NCBI GenBank assembly: GCA_965213775.1 | Contig: CBDCAC010000005.1 | Location: 682,001 to 746,000 of the forward strand | Reading direction: 5' to 3' | Source: Lichenicoccus sp965213775 | Lineage (GTDB): Bacteria > Pseudomonadota > Alphaproteobacteria > Acetobacterales > Acetobacteraceae | DNA: 64,000 nt | In this document: positions 32,959 to 41,947 of the stretch, in pieces | How the letters are laid out: the number at the start of each line of letters is the position of its first letter | How positions within the stretch are numbered: position 1 is the first letter of the stretch | The notes under the pieces: model-generated | Database searches by the model: none | What the model was told of the DNA's origin: nothing | Seen by the model: only the letters and a program-made list of their open reading frames with translations | Made by a program: the position numbers and the translations under genes

Positions 32959-33186
32959 ATGAAGGCCGGCGGCAGGATGCGGCGCAAGGGCGACCTGCCG
33001 AGCAAGCCCTGCGCGCGATGCGGGAGGCCCTTCGCCTGGCGCCGGAAGTGGGCGCGGGTGTGGGAGGAGGTGCGCTACTGCTCCGAGGCGTGCCGGCGCG
33101 GCGGCGCGCCGGGCCAGCCCGCGGACCGGTCCACGGAGCGGCCCACGGAGCGGCGAGACGTGCCGCCGGTCAGAACGCCGTCTTGA
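32959..33186 (+). CDS. DUF2256 zinc-ribbon protein
   Basis: A 75-residue basic protein. The core GDLPSKPCARCGRPFAWRRKWARVWEEVRYCSEACRR matches the DUF2256 family exactly in its CxxCGRPFxWRxxW...YCSxxC layout, so one zinc ion is probably bound by four Cys. Function unknown, frequently encoded beside cryptochrome/photolyase genes elsewhere but not here. The C-terminal tail comes from a 12-bp duplication (33130-33153) and overlaps the convergent receptor gene by 17 bp. A GTG 18 bp upstream is an alternative start. Confidence 0.8.
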   Translation: MKAGGRMRRKGDLPSKPCARCGRPFAWRRKWARVWEEVRYCSEACRRGGAPGQPADRSTERPTERRDVPPVRTPS

Positions 33187-35512
33187 CGGTGGCGATGGCG
33201 GCGAAGCCCTCGCCGACATTGTAGCTCGGCGCGGCACCCGCGATGGTGGTGCCGAACACGCCGGTGGTGCTCTTGGCGTTCGCGGTCAGCGAGTTGATGC
33301 CGGACAGGAACTTGTTGTTGGTCAGGTTGATCAGATTGAGCTGCACCGTCGGCGCCTTGGCAAACCCGACATCGTGCAAGCGCAGCCCGAACGTCGCGCC
33401 CATCTCGTAATAGGCCGGCAGTATCTCGTCGTTCATGAAGGTGGCGAACTGCCTGCCGACATAGCGCACGGTGTAGTTGCCGAAGAAGCGTCCGTTGTCG
33501 TAGTCGAGCGCGGCCGCGAACACCCAGCGCGGGCTGCGCACCGCGACCTTGCCCTGCGTCGGCAGATAGTCGCCGCCGGCGAGCAGGTTGTTGTCGATCG
33601 AGGCGTAGAGGTACTGGCCGGAGACGTAGGGCCGGAAGTGAGCGATCGGCCGGGTTCCGGCCTCGAAATCGACGCCGTCGGAGGTCTGGCCGCCGGCGTT
33701 GATGTCGGTGGTGATGGCGTTGTTGGTCCCCGGCACTGCGCTCTGGAACTGGCGGTTGCTGAAATTGTAGTGGAAGTAGGTGGCGGATGCGACCAGCAGA
33801 TCGCCCTGGAACCGGTAGCCGGCCTCCTCGGAGATCGAGTACTCGTCCTTCACGTTGTTGCCGCCCACGAAGCTCGTCGAGCCGTCCACGAAGCTGTAGG
33901 TGTTGTACAGCGTCGTGTTGACCGGCGAGCGGAAATTGGTGGTCACGCTGGCGAACACCTGGTTCTTGACGTTGATCTGGTAGCGCGCCGACACCGCCGG
34001 CAGCGGCTGCGCGTCGTTCAGCACCGACTTGTACTGCGGCCCCGGCAGCTCGTTGGTGCCGTCGCGGTTGACGATCGCCTCCTTGAAGCCGGCCTCGAGG
34101 AACAGCCGGTTGTTGAGCAGGCTGATGTCGTCGCCGAGGAACAGCGCGTGGATGGCGGTCTTGGTCGAGATGTCCTGACCGAGCAGACGCAGCCCGTTCA
34201 CCGTCTTGATGTTCTCGCTCTCGCCGTAGATGTTGCTCGGCTCGCCGGTATAGCTGACCGGGCTGTCGGGCTGGGTGTCGTGATCGTTCGAGTAGTCGAA
34301 CCACCATCCGGCGAAGAAGTTGTTCACGCCCAGATGGTAGTTGGTCTTGGCGGTGAAGCCGGCGCGATACTGCGAGTCCTCGAAGGCGAGCAGGCCCTGC
34401 GCCTCGGATCCGCCGGTGCCGGGAAGCGGGAACGGCAGCTTGATCGCGTCGGTGATCAGCTGGGCGCCCTGGTAGTTGCCGGTGCTGAACAGCGGCACGC
34501 CGATGGTGCCGTTGCCGTAGCCGCGCCACATGTATGGGGTGAAGTCCGCCGCCCACTGGTCGGTCAGGGTGAAGTGGGAGGGCGCGCTCATCTCGAAGTT
34601 GCGATACGGGTTGCGGTTGAGCTTGTAGTAGTTGCTGTCGCCCAGCGTGTAGGTGCCGTCATAGTTGAAGGAGCGGCCGAACTCCGCCCACTGCGCCAGC
34701 GTCGGGTTGGTGTAGCTGTTCTGCGTCGACCACTGGTAGGCGCCGACCAGCGATACGCGGTTGCCCTGACCCCACTCCTTGACCGCCTTGAAGTCGATAT
34801 GGTCCTTCTCGTCGGTGCCGCTGCCGCGCCAGGCGCGATCGTGCTGATGCGAGTACGAGAGGAAGGCGCGTATGCCGGTGTTGCCGATCAGGCCGCTGTC
34901 GAGGCGGAGGAAGCCGCGATTGTACTTCCAGGTGCCGTAGCCGTAATCGACCAGGCCGCCGAATTTCTGCTGCGGGTCGCGGTCGTGGAAGGTGAACAGG
35001 CCGCCCGAGCCGTTGATGGTCGGCGTGTCGATGTTCGACGAGCCCTGCTGCAGGGTCAGCTCCTCCAGGTTCTCGTTGTCGGCGAACTCGGACGGGTAGG
35101 TGGTGTACACGCCGACGTCGGCGATCGGCGAGCCCTCCCAGATGAACGCCATCTCGGTCTGGTCCAGGCCGCGCATCGAGAGCGATCCGCCGGACAGGCC
35201 CCACGGATCGACCTCCGACACCACGACGCCCGGAAGCAGGTCGACCAGCTGGAACGGGCTCTGCGCCGGCGCCTGCTTCTGGACATAGTCCTTGGTGACG
35301 GAACTGGATGATTTCGGCGCCGTCTCCTTCTTGATCAGCCCGCCTCCCGGCTGCAGTCCGGTGACGCCGTCGGCGCTGTTGTGACCCTTGCTCGCCTGCA
35401 CCACGATCGACTCCGCGTTGTCGTCCGTCGCCGCCGCGAATGCCGGCAGACCGGCCAGCGTGGAGAGGGAGGTGCCGGCCAGCAGGGCCGCGGAGGCAAG
35501 ACGAGCAATCAT
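33170..35512 (-). CDS. TonB-dependent outer-membrane receptor
   Basis: A 780-residue outer-membrane transporter. The signal peptide (MIARLASAALLAGTSLSTLAGLPAFAA) is followed by a possible TonB box-like SIVVQAS, the plug domain (PFQLVDLLPGVVVSEVDPWGLSGGSLSMRGL and the GSSNIDTPTINGSGG region), and a 22-strand barrel with many aromatic-rich strands. The C-terminus ends in Phe (AAIATVKTAF), as expected for barrel insertion. Ligand unknown: no siderophore, heme or B12 uptake genes adjoin it. ATG 35512 is preferred over an upstream ATG because it starts a clean signal peptide. AGGAAG precedes it at a usable distance. Confidence 0.93.
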   Translation of the reverse strand: MIARLASAALLAGTSLSTLAGLPAFAAATDDNAESIVVQASKGHNSADGVTGLQPGGGLIKKETAPKSSSSVTKDYVQKQAPAQSPFQLVDLLPGVVVSEVDPWGLSGGSLSMRGLDQTEMAFIWEGSPIADVGVYTTYPSEFADNENLEELTLQQGSSNIDTPTINGSGGLFTFHDRDPQQKFGGLVDYGYGTWKYNRGFLRLDSGLIGNTGIRAFLSYSHQHDRAWRGSGTDEKDHIDFKAVKEWGQGNRVSLVGAYQWSTQNSYTNPTLAQWAEFGRSFNYDGTYTLGDSNYYKLNRNPYRNFEMSAPSHFTLTDQWAADFTPYMWRGYGNGTIGVPLFSTGNYQGAQLITDAIKLPFPLPGTGGSEAQGLLAFEDSQYRAGFTAKTNYHLGVNNFFAGWWFDYSNDHDTQPDSPVSYTGEPSNIYGESENIKTVNGLRLLGQDISTKTAIHALFLGDDISLLNNRLFLEAGFKEAIVNRDGTNELPGPQYKSVLNDAQPLPAVSARYQINVKNQVFASVTTNFRSPVNTTLYNTYSFVDGSTSFVGGNNVKDEYSISEEAGYRFQGDLLVASATYFHYNFSNRQFQSAVPGTNNAITTDINAGGQTSDGVDFEAGTRPIAHFRPYVSGQYLYASIDNNLLAGGDYLPTQGKVAVRSPRWVFAAALDYDNGRFFGNYTVRYVGRQFATFMNDEILPAYYEMGATFGLRLHDVGFAKAPTVQLNLINLTNNKFLSGINSLTANAKSTTGVFGTTIAGAAPSYNVGEGFAAIATVKTAF

Positions 35513-35637
35513 GAGGGTCGGCTTCCTGATCCGGTGCGATGCACGGATGCGTAGCAAGCCGGATGCCAGGCAAGACGAGGCTGAAGCGGCGCGCGAGGAA
35601 AGCCGCGCGCTGTTGCCGCGAAGATACGGTCAGGCAC

Positions 35638-37143
35638 TCAGCGTCGAGCTGCCGGCGCCATGTCGAGTGTCGTGCCCTGCCAGCCGGCGCCGAGCGCGGT
35701 GTACAGCGAGATGGCGTCCGTCAGCCGCGCGAGGTCGCCCAGTGCCGCCGCGTTCTGGCTCTGGTAGGTGGCCTGCTCGGCGCTCAGCACGTCGAGGAAG
35801 CCGATCAGGCCAGCGCCGAACAGGCGGCGTGCACGGTCGAGCGCCAAGGCGTTGTCGGCTGCCGCGCGATGCAGCAGCGCGCTGCGCTCGCCGTCCTGGC
35901 CGTAGGCGACCAGCCGGTCCTCGACCTCGCGGAAGGCCGTCAGCACGGTGCGTCGGTAGCTGAGCCGCGCCGCCTCGGCCTCGGCACGCGCCTCGCGCAC
36001 CTGGGCGCTCAGCCGCCCGCCATGGGTGATCGGCTGCGCCGCACTCAGCACCAGCTGGAACGCCAGGCTGTCGGCGCTCAGCAACTCGTGGATCATGCTC
36101 GATTGCAGGCCGAGCGAGAGCGGCAGCGAGAAGTCCGGGTAGAGCGAGGCCACCGCGGCGCCGATCCGCGCGTTCGCCGCCGCGTAGCGCCGCTCGGCCT
36201 GCCGTATGTCGGGACGCTCGGCGATCACGCGCGACGGCAGCGTCACCGGCAGCGCCGGGACGCGCGGCAGCGGTGCGGGATGCCGCAGCGTCGGCTCCAG
36301 CCCGTCCGGCATCCGGCCCGGGACCTCGCCCAGCAGCTCGCCGATCGCGTGCGAGAGCTGGGCCACGCGGATCCGCAGCGGCTGCAGCGTAGCGCGCTGC
36401 GTCTCCAGCTGCGCGCGCGCCTGCGCCACCTGCAGCGTCGTGCCCAGCCCCTGCGCGAACACCCGCTCGGTCAGCGCCAGGCCCTGTCCGGCGGCGGCGA
36501 TGTTGCGCGCGGCGATGTCGAGCTGGCGCTGGGTGGCGCGCAGCGCGACGTAGTCCTGGGCGAGCTCGCCGACGACCGCGAGCAGCACGCCCCGCCGCTG
36601 TTCGAGGTCGGCCGCGACCTCCGCGTCCTGCGCCTCGATCTGGCGTCGGATGCGGCCGAACAGGTCGAGCTCCCAGCTCGCGGTGAAGCCCGGCGCCCAC
36701 AGCCGGTTGTCCGGCGAGACGCCGGGCAGCGGCGGGAACTCCAGGTTGGTGGAGAAGCGCTGGATGCCGGTGAGGCTGCCGGCATCGAGCTGCGGCGCGA
36801 GGCCGGCGGCGATCTGGTCGCGCACGTCGCGGGCGGCGAGCAGGCGCTGGCCGGCGATGCGCAGGTCCAGGTTGCCGGCGATCGCGCGCGCCACCAGCCG
36901 GTCCAGCACCGGATCGCCGAACAGCCCCCACCAGTCGCGCAGCCGCGCCTCGGTGCGCGCGATCTCCGCCGCCGTGGCCGCGTGCTCGGTCCAGCCCGCC
37001 GACGCGGGCGCGGCCGGCGGCAGGTAGCGCGGTCCCAGCGTGCAGCCTGCGAGCAGCAGTGGGAGCAGGATCGCGAGCGGGCAGCCTGACCTCGATCGCG
37101 ACGCCGGGCGCCGCGCCGAACGGTGGGTCTGGCGGGTGCTCAG
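35638..37143 (-). CDS. Outer-membrane efflux lipoprotein (NodT/OprM type), CTG start
   Basis: A 501-residue outer-membrane factor that completes a tripartite efflux pump. The lipobox is LLPLLLAGC, followed by the family signature LGPRYLPPA...WWGLFGDPVLDRLVARAI and two repeated coiled-coil/strand halves (for example LDLFGRIRRQIEAQDAEVAADLEQRR, and ERPDIRQAERRYAAANARIG). No ATG, GTG or TTG exists in frame near the required signal peptide; the CTG at 37143 forms CTGA with the stop of the upstream membrane-fusion gene, and gives a normal-length lipoprotein signal. The assignment of family is firm; the start is inferred. Confidence 0.9.
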   Translation of the reverse strand: MSTRQTHRSARRPASRSRSGCPLAILLPLLLAGCTLGPRYLPPAAPASAGWTEHAATAAEIARTEARLRDWWGLFGDPVLDRLVARAIAGNLDLRIAGQRLLAARDVRDQIAAGLAPQLDAGSLTGIQRFSTNLEFPPLPGVSPDNRLWAPGFTASWELDLFGRIRRQIEAQDAEVAADLEQRRGVLLAVVGELAQDYVALRATQRQLDIAARNIAAAGQGLALTERVFAQGLGTTLQVAQARAQLETQRATLQPLRIRVAQLSHAIGELLGEVPGRMPDGLEPTLRHPAPLPRVPALPVTLPSRVIAERPDIRQAERRYAAANARIGAAVASLYPDFSLPLSLGLQSSMIHELLSADSLAFQLVLSAAQPITHGGRLSAQVREARAEAEAARLSYRRTVLTAFREVEDRLVAYGQDGERSALLHRAAADNALALDRARRLFGAGLIGFLDVLSAEQATYQSQNAAALGDLARLTDAISLYTALGAGWQGTTLDMAPAARR

Positions 37144-38066
37144 AGATGGTTCTCGAGCCAGGAGCCGAGCCGCACCCGGCCGCCGCCCGCCGCCTCGCGG
37201 CCGACGCTGATCGAGCAGGTCATGCCGGCGGCGAGCAGCAGGCCGTCCGGCACGTGGTCGATATGCACGCGCACCGGGATGCGCTGCGCCAGTCGCACCC
37301 AGGTGAAGACCGGGTTGACGTCCTGCAGCCCGAGCCGGTCGGTGTTGCCGTTCTGGTCCTGGATGCCGCGGGTGATGCTCTCGACGTGGCCGGTGATCAG
37401 CGGATCGTATCCCATCAGCTTGACCCGGGCGGGATCGCCGACATGCACGGCGCCGAGCTTGGTCTCCTCGAAATAGCCGTAGATCCAGAACGAGTCCGCG
37501 TCGAGCACGGCGATGCGCGGCTGCCCGGCGGTGACGTAGTCGCCGGCGCGCAGCGACAGGTTGGTGACGTAGCCGTTGACCGGCGCGTACAGCGTGGCGC
37601 GCTGCAGGTTGAGGTCGGCGATGTCGAGCTCGGCCTGCGCCGCGTCCACCGCCGCCTGCGCGGTCGCGGCGGTGCTGTCGAAGCGCTCGCGCTCCTCGGC
37701 CGAGACGATGCCGCCCAGCCCCTGACGCCGCCTCGCGTCGGATTGTCGCAGCCGCAGATCCTCGCGCGCGGTCTCCAGCCGCGCCTGCGAGGCCGCGATC
37801 GCCAGGCGGAAGCGCTGCGGGTCGATCACGAACAGCTTCTGCCCGCGCCGCACCGGCTGGTTGTCCCGCACCAGCACCTCGGTCACCGTGCCCGCCACCT
37901 CGGGCGCGACGTCGACCACGTAGGCGCGCACCCGGCCGTCGCGCGTCCAGGGTGCGGTCATGTAGGTGCGCCAGAGTGCCGCGCCGAGCACCACCGCGAG
38001 CGCCACCATGGCCAGGGTGACCGCGACGCGGATGGCGGTTCGCAGCAGGGAGAGCAGCAGGCTCAT
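37140..38066 (-). CDS. Membrane fusion protein of AaeA/HlyD type
   Basis: A 308-residue periplasmic adaptor with one N-terminal membrane helix (VAVTLAMVALAVVLGAALW), then a biotinyl-lipoyl-like part (APEVAGTVTEVLVRDNQPVRRGQKLFVIDPQ), a short coiled-coil hairpin (about 88-150), and the second lipoyl half with beta-barrel domain (LYAPVNGYVTNLSLRAGDYV). It resembles AaeA, which serves the AaeB aromatic-acid exporter. The gene lies in the order FUSC transporter, DUF1656, adaptor, outer-membrane factor. Its stop overlaps the CTG start of the next gene. Confidence 0.92.
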   Translation of the reverse strand: MSLLLSLLRTAIRVAVTLAMVALAVVLGAALWRTYMTAPWTRDGRVRAYVVDVAPEVAGTVTEVLVRDNQPVRRGQKLFVIDPQRFRLAIAASQARLETAREDLRLRQSDARRRQGLGGIVSAEERERFDSTAATAQAAVDAAQAELDIADLNLQRATLYAPVNGYVTNLSLRAGDYVTAGQPRIAVLDADSFWIYGYFEETKLGAVHVGDPARVKLMGYDPLITGHVESITRGIQDQNGNTDRLGLQDVNPVFTWVRLAQRIPVRVHIDHVPDGLLLAAGMTCSISVGREAAGGGRVRLGSWLENHL

Positions 38067-38075
38067 GACGGGCTC

Positions 38076-38270
38076 TCAGATCAGCAGGACGAGCAGCGAC
38101 AGCACGCACAGATAGAGCGCCACCTCGAACAGGGCGAGGTGCCAGACCAGGCGCATGAAGCCGACCCGCCACAGGGCAGCGCGCAGCAGCAGCGTGACCG
38201 GCAGCGCCGCCAGGGCATACAGCACGATCGGCGCGAACAGGATACCGCCGAGCTGGGTCTCGCTCAGCAT
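38076..38270 (-). CDS. DUF1656 small membrane protein (AaeX-like)
   Basis: A 64-residue protein with two membrane helices, LFAPIVLYALAALPVTLLLRAAL and LALFEVALYLCVLSLLVLLI, starting with SETQLGGILFAP as typical of AaeX/DUF1656, the tiny component found between FUSC exporters and their adaptor in many proteobacteria. Its exact job is unknown. The start ATG overlaps the end of the FUSC gene by 7 bases, and the adaptor follows after 9 bp. Confidence 0.9.
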   Translation of the reverse strand: MLSETQLGGILFAPIVLYALAALPVTLLLRAALWRVGFMRLVWHLALFEVALYLCVLSLLVLLI

Positions 38271-40435
38271 CGCGGCACGGCGTATCCGCGCGACAGGAAA
38301 TCGGGCACGGCGTCGATCAGCACCGCGATCTCGTGCAGCAGGCCGGCGACGCGCATCGAGGGAACGAGGTCGAGGCCGGGCGCCGCGCTGCGGCCCGCCA
38401 GCCGATGCGCCGCCTGCCGGGCGAGACGGGCCGCCTCGCCCGGGTCGTGCCGGAGACGCAGCATCGCGGCCTGCGCCGCCCGCACCGCCTCGCGCTCCGC
38501 CGGCTGCAGCGCCACGTCGGCCAGCAGCCGGCGCAGCCGCAGCACGCAGCGGCCGATCTCGATGGCAACGAAGGCGCAGTCGATGATCCGGTGGCGCGCG
38601 CCGGGCGGCATCGAGGCCACGCGCTGGATCAGGTACTGCGCCTTCTGCATCTGCAGGTTCTCCCACAGCTCGGCCTGCGGCGGCACCGCCGGGCGGCCCA
38701 GGCGCGCCAGGGCGCGGCCGATCGAGCGCGCCAGCCGGTCAGCGTCGCGCCCGGGATCGGGCGGCAGCAGCGCGCGGAACACCACGACCAGAGCGGCGGT
38801 GCCCAGCGCGAAGGCGAGCCAGCCATTGACCAGGGCCACGTCGTCGAAGCTGATCGGGTTGCGCACCGTGATCATCGCGTTGAAGAACACGACGTAGCCG
38901 AAGGCGCGCAGCCCGTGGCGGGGATGGAACTGCAGCCAGATGCCGGGCAGCATGCAGATGCCGAGCGAGGCCAGCAGCAGCGGGAAGCCGTCGATGCGCG
39001 GCAGCAGCATCGCCTCGCAGACGTAGCTTGCCGGGATCGCCAGCAGAGTGCCGGTCGAGAAGTCGATGCTGGCGCGCGAGGCGCTCGGGTTGGTCGCGAG
39101 CAGGCAGGCGGCCGGAACCAGGTAGCTCAGCAGGACCGGACCCGCCGGCCACTGCGTGAGATACCAGAACAGGCAGGCGAGCATGGTGACGATGAAGCCG
39201 CGCGCGCCATTGCGCAGCGCGGTCGGCCAGTCGAGGAACCTGCGCGGTCCGCGGCGGGGATGCGGCGGGCGCGGCCCGGCCGGCCGCACCGTGAGCAGCT
39301 GCACCGAGCGGTGCAGTCGGGTCAGCAGGTCGGTCGCGTGCTCCAGGGCGGCGATCCGGTCGAGGTCGGCAGGCGCGGACGCCTCCAGGCTGGCCGCGAG
39401 CCTGGCGCGGGCCTGCAGCAGGCCGTCCAGCGCCGGGCCGGGATCCTCGGCGGGCAGCGCCACGAGCGCCTCGATCGGGTGGCGCAGCTCGGCCGCGAGG
39501 TCCGGGTAGCTGCCGAGCCGGCCATAGAACGGGTTCAGCGTGCCGAGCACCCCGGTCAGGCCGGCGGCACCCAGCCGCAGCGCGCCCGCGGCACGGCGCA
39601 CCGCGGCGTCGTCGGCGGCGGCGTACTCGATGGTCTCGGCGAGGCCGTTCGCCTGCGCCAGCAGCGCGCCGCGGCGGTCGTAGAACGACCCTGCGAGGCC
39701 GCCCGAGCCGGCCCGGCGCCACGCGCGCATCCCGGCGGGCGCGGTGCCGGCGGGGTCGTCCGACGTCGCCTGCGTGGGCGGCGCGGGCGGCTCGGCGTGG
39801 CCGGCGAGGGCGGCGCCGGCGCTGCGTATCAGCGACAGGGTCGCTCCGGCGAGGCGCTCGGGCGGGCGGATACTGGTCAGCAGGAACACCGTCGCCGCGG
39901 CGACGATGCCGACCGACACCGCCGAGAGCCGGGACAGCGCGCTCTCGAACACGCCCTGCGGATCGGCGAAGGCCGGGGCGCAGACGATGATGATGGTGTA
40001 GCCCGCGAGCACCGCGCCGTACGCCTTGAAGAAGCGAAGCAGCGTCGAGACGATGCAGGCGAGGCCGATGCACAGCGAGAACACGACCCCGAACAGGATC
40101 GGGCTCTGCCCGAGGACCGCCATCAGCAGCACCGCGCCGGCGGCGCCGAGCAGGGTGCCGAGCAGGCGCCACAGGCTCTTGGAGATCAGGGCGCCGGTCA
40201 CCGGATTGGCCACGATCAGCACCGTGATGACCGAGGAGAGCGGCGATTGCAGCTGCAGGACGAAGGCGGTGTGCAGCGCGATGCCGATCGCGGCCAGGGT
40301 GCGCGCGCAGTATAGCACGGTGGGCGCGATGCTGCGCCACGGAGGCAGCGCGGTGCGGACCGCCTCGCGCAGCACCGCGCCGAACGAGCCGAGCTGCGGT
40401 CGCGCCGCGTGCGGTCGAGGCAGTATGCCGCTCAC
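38264..40435 (-). CDS. FUSC-family aromatic-acid exporter (AaeB-like)
   Basis: A 723-residue inner-membrane transporter with two blocks of about six membrane helices (TVLYCARTLAAIGIALHTAFV... and GFIVTMLACLFWYLTQWPAGPVLLSYLVPAACLL) each followed by a long soluble stretch, the layout of AaeB/FUSC pumps for p-hydroxybenzoate-like acids. The helical stretch SSVITVLIVANPVTGALISKSLWRLLGTLLG matches the family core. The start is a GTG at 40435; no ribosome site is obvious, so the true start may differ by a few codons. First gene of a four-gene efflux operon. No LysR-type regulator (AaeR) adjoins it; transcription is probably initiated in the 322-bp gap to the tpi-like gene. Confidence 0.88.
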   Translation of the reverse strand: MSGILPRPHAARPQLGSFGAVLREAVRTALPPWRSIAPTVLYCARTLAAIGIALHTAFVLQLQSPLSSVITVLIVANPVTGALISKSLWRLLGTLLGAAGAVLLMAVLGQSPILFGVVFSLCIGLACIVSTLLRFFKAYGAVLAGYTIIIVCAPAFADPQGVFESALSRLSAVSVGIVAAATVFLLTSIRPPERLAGATLSLIRSAGAALAGHAEPPAPPTQATSDDPAGTAPAGMRAWRRAGSGGLAGSFYDRRGALLAQANGLAETIEYAAADDAAVRRAAGALRLGAAGLTGVLGTLNPFYGRLGSYPDLAAELRHPIEALVALPAEDPGPALDGLLQARARLAASLEASAPADLDRIAALEHATDLLTRLHRSVQLLTVRPAGPRPPHPRRGPRRFLDWPTALRNGARGFIVTMLACLFWYLTQWPAGPVLLSYLVPAACLLATNPSASRASIDFSTGTLLAIPASYVCEAMLLPRIDGFPLLLASLGICMLPGIWLQFHPRHGLRAFGYVVFFNAMITVRNPISFDDVALVNGWLAFALGTAALVVVFRALLPPDPGRDADRLARSIGRALARLGRPAVPPQAELWENLQMQKAQYLIQRVASMPPGARHRIIDCAFVAIEIGRCVLRLRRLLADVALQPAEREAVRAAQAAMLRLRHDPGEAARLARQAAHRLAGRSAAPGLDLVPSMRVAGLLHEIAVLIDAVPDFLSRGYAVPRC

Positions 40436-40757
40436 CGCCCGGGACGGGTCGCGCTCTGCCGGGCCGGCGGGTTGGTGTGCTGGCCCCGCATGACGGTCTC
40501 CGGAACTCGGGCGCCGGGATCGGGCGCAGGGTCGCACGCAGATAGCGGGCGCGACGACGCCGCGAGGCGCGCCGGCGCTGAGGAATGCGCAGTAGGTTCT
40601 CGGCTCCCGGCCGTCAAGCGAGCGCCCGGCCGCGGCAGGCGGACCCTGGCGCGGCATGGCCTGCTTGGGATGGGAGGTGGCGATGCCGGCATCCGCGTCG
40701 TACAAGCCGCAGGCCCGGACCGCGTCATCGTGGCAGGGCCGCGGAGGATCGAGTGCG
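40436..40757. other. 322-bp divergent intergenic region, no gene seen
   Basis: It lies between the FUSC exporter and the TIM paralogue. I find no frame with convincing coding bias, no palindrome of note, and no clear promoter apart from the ribosome site GGAGGA next to the TIM gene. It must contain both divergent promoters. Confidence 0.5.
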
Positions 40758-41564
40758 ATGGGTCGCAGGTCGCTGGTCGGAACCGGCTGGAAGATGAACA
40801 TCGCCGCCGCCGAGGTGCCGCCCTACGCGGCGGCCCTGCGCGCGGCGCTGCGCGACATCGCGCACGAGCATGTCGAGCTCTTCGTGCTGCCGCCCTTCAC
40901 CTCGCTGCACGCCGCACGGGCGGCCTTCGCCGGATCCGCCGTCGGCATCGGCGGCCAGAACATGCACTGGGAGCCGTCCGGGGCCTGGACCGGCGAGATC
41001 TCGGCCGCGATGCTGGTCGAGGCAGGCTGCCGCTACGTCGAGCTCGCACATTCCGAGCGCCTCGTCCATTTCGCCGAGAGCTACGAGCAGGTGAGGCTCA
41101 AGGCCGATGCGGCGCTGCGCGCGGGTCTAACCCCGATCCTGTGCATCGGCGAGTCCGAGGAGGACAGGCGGACCGGCCGCTCCGATCGGGCGCTCGCCAC
41201 CCAGCTGCGCACGGTGCTGGACGGCCGCTCCGCCGACGAGGCGGCCTCGATCATCCTGGCCTACGAGCCGCGCTGGGCGATCGGCAAGTCCGAAGCGGCG
41301 CCGCCGGACTACGTCGCGCGCCGCCTCGCCGCGTTGCGCGCGCTGCTCGGCGAGGCTTATGGCAAGGCGACGGCTGCCGCGGCGCGCATCGTCTATGGCG
41401 GCTCGGTGACGCCGCAGAACGGCGCCGAGCTGATCGCGATCGCCGACGTGGACGGGCTGTTCGTCGGACGTGCCGCCTGGACCCCCGAGGGCTTCGCCGC
41501 GATGATCCGGATCGTCTCGGATCACGCTCGAAGCGTCGGGCAGCCGGATGGGGGCCGTCATTGA
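40758..41564 (+). CDS. Triosephosphate isomerase paralogue (divergent)
   Basis: A 268-residue TIM-barrel isomerase. The active-site Lys is in LVGTGWKMN, the His in ELAHSERL and the Glu in LAYEPRWAIG, and the phosphate loop YGGSVTPQN is intact. It differs from housekeeping TpiA at several near-invariant places: ALAHSERL-type Ala for Gly before His, Arg in YEPRW, and WAIGKSEAA in place of WAIGTGKTA (loop 6). Such paralogues include L-erythrulose/D-erythrose-4-phosphate isomerases of polyol catabolism, a plausible alternative here. GGAGGA nine bases before ATG 40758 sets the start. No operon partner is adjacent. Confidence 0.83.
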   Translation: MGRRSLVGTGWKMNIAAAEVPPYAAALRAALRDIAHEHVELFVLPPFTSLHAARAAFAGSAVGIGGQNMHWEPSGAWTGEISAAMLVEAGCRYVELAHSERLVHFAESYEQVRLKADAALRAGLTPILCIGESEEDRRTGRSDRALATQLRTVLDGRSADEAASIILAYEPRWAIGKSEAAPPDYVARRLAALRALLGEAYGKATAAAARIVYGGSVTPQNGAELIAIADVDGLFVGRAAWTPEGFAAMIRIVSDHARSVGQPDGGRH

Positions 41565-41689
41565 CGCCTCCTTCCGCTCTGGTGGTCGAGGATGCGGCCG
41601 ACGCGTGGCATCCGGCGCGTCATGTCCGGACCGGACGGAATCCACCGCTGCCGAGGCGAGCGGTCGTCGGAGATCGACCTCGATGAGAG

Positions 41690-41804
41690 GCAAGGCTGGG
41701 CTCTGCCCAGACCCGACAACGGCGGCGGCCTCTGGAAACCATCGTAAGACAAATGGATTCTCGAGGCTTCGCCTTGAGCGGGTTCAGGGCAGAGCCCTGG
41801 CGCT
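41690..41804. repeat. Multi-hairpin intergenic element, long form (copy E)
   Basis: A 115-bp copy of the element at 19950-20064 between the TIM-like gene and an SDR gene that both read rightward. Aligned without gaps there are about 14 differences. Stem 4 (TCGAGGC/GCCTTGA) and stem 5 (TCAGGGC/GCCCTGG) each keep pairing by one G-U, and stem 3 changes CCAG/CTGG to CCAT/ATGG, a compensated pair. Stem 2 has decayed. The flanks 41565-41689 and 41805-41947 show no gene. Confidence 0.85.
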
Positions 41805-41947
41805 GCCGGTATGATAAGCGAGCGGAACTAGGCGCCGAGCCGCGCCTCAACCGGTTCTTCGATTTGATCTCGCCGCTCTGAGGTCAAACCTGGACCGGGT
41901 GGGGGGGATCGTCGCAAGATCGGCCCGCGGGATCGGGGAGCGCGTCG

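Noticed and set aside
33374..35311. Long open frame on the plus strand inside the TonB receptor
   Set aside because: Val/Gly/Arg-rich with no recognisable motif; the minus-strand receptor has signal peptide, plug and terminal Phe.
38333..40315. Long plus-strand frame inside the FUSC exporter gene
   Set aside because: Gln/Arg/Gly-rich antisense frame, no hydrophobic pattern or family; the minus strand has clear membrane helices.
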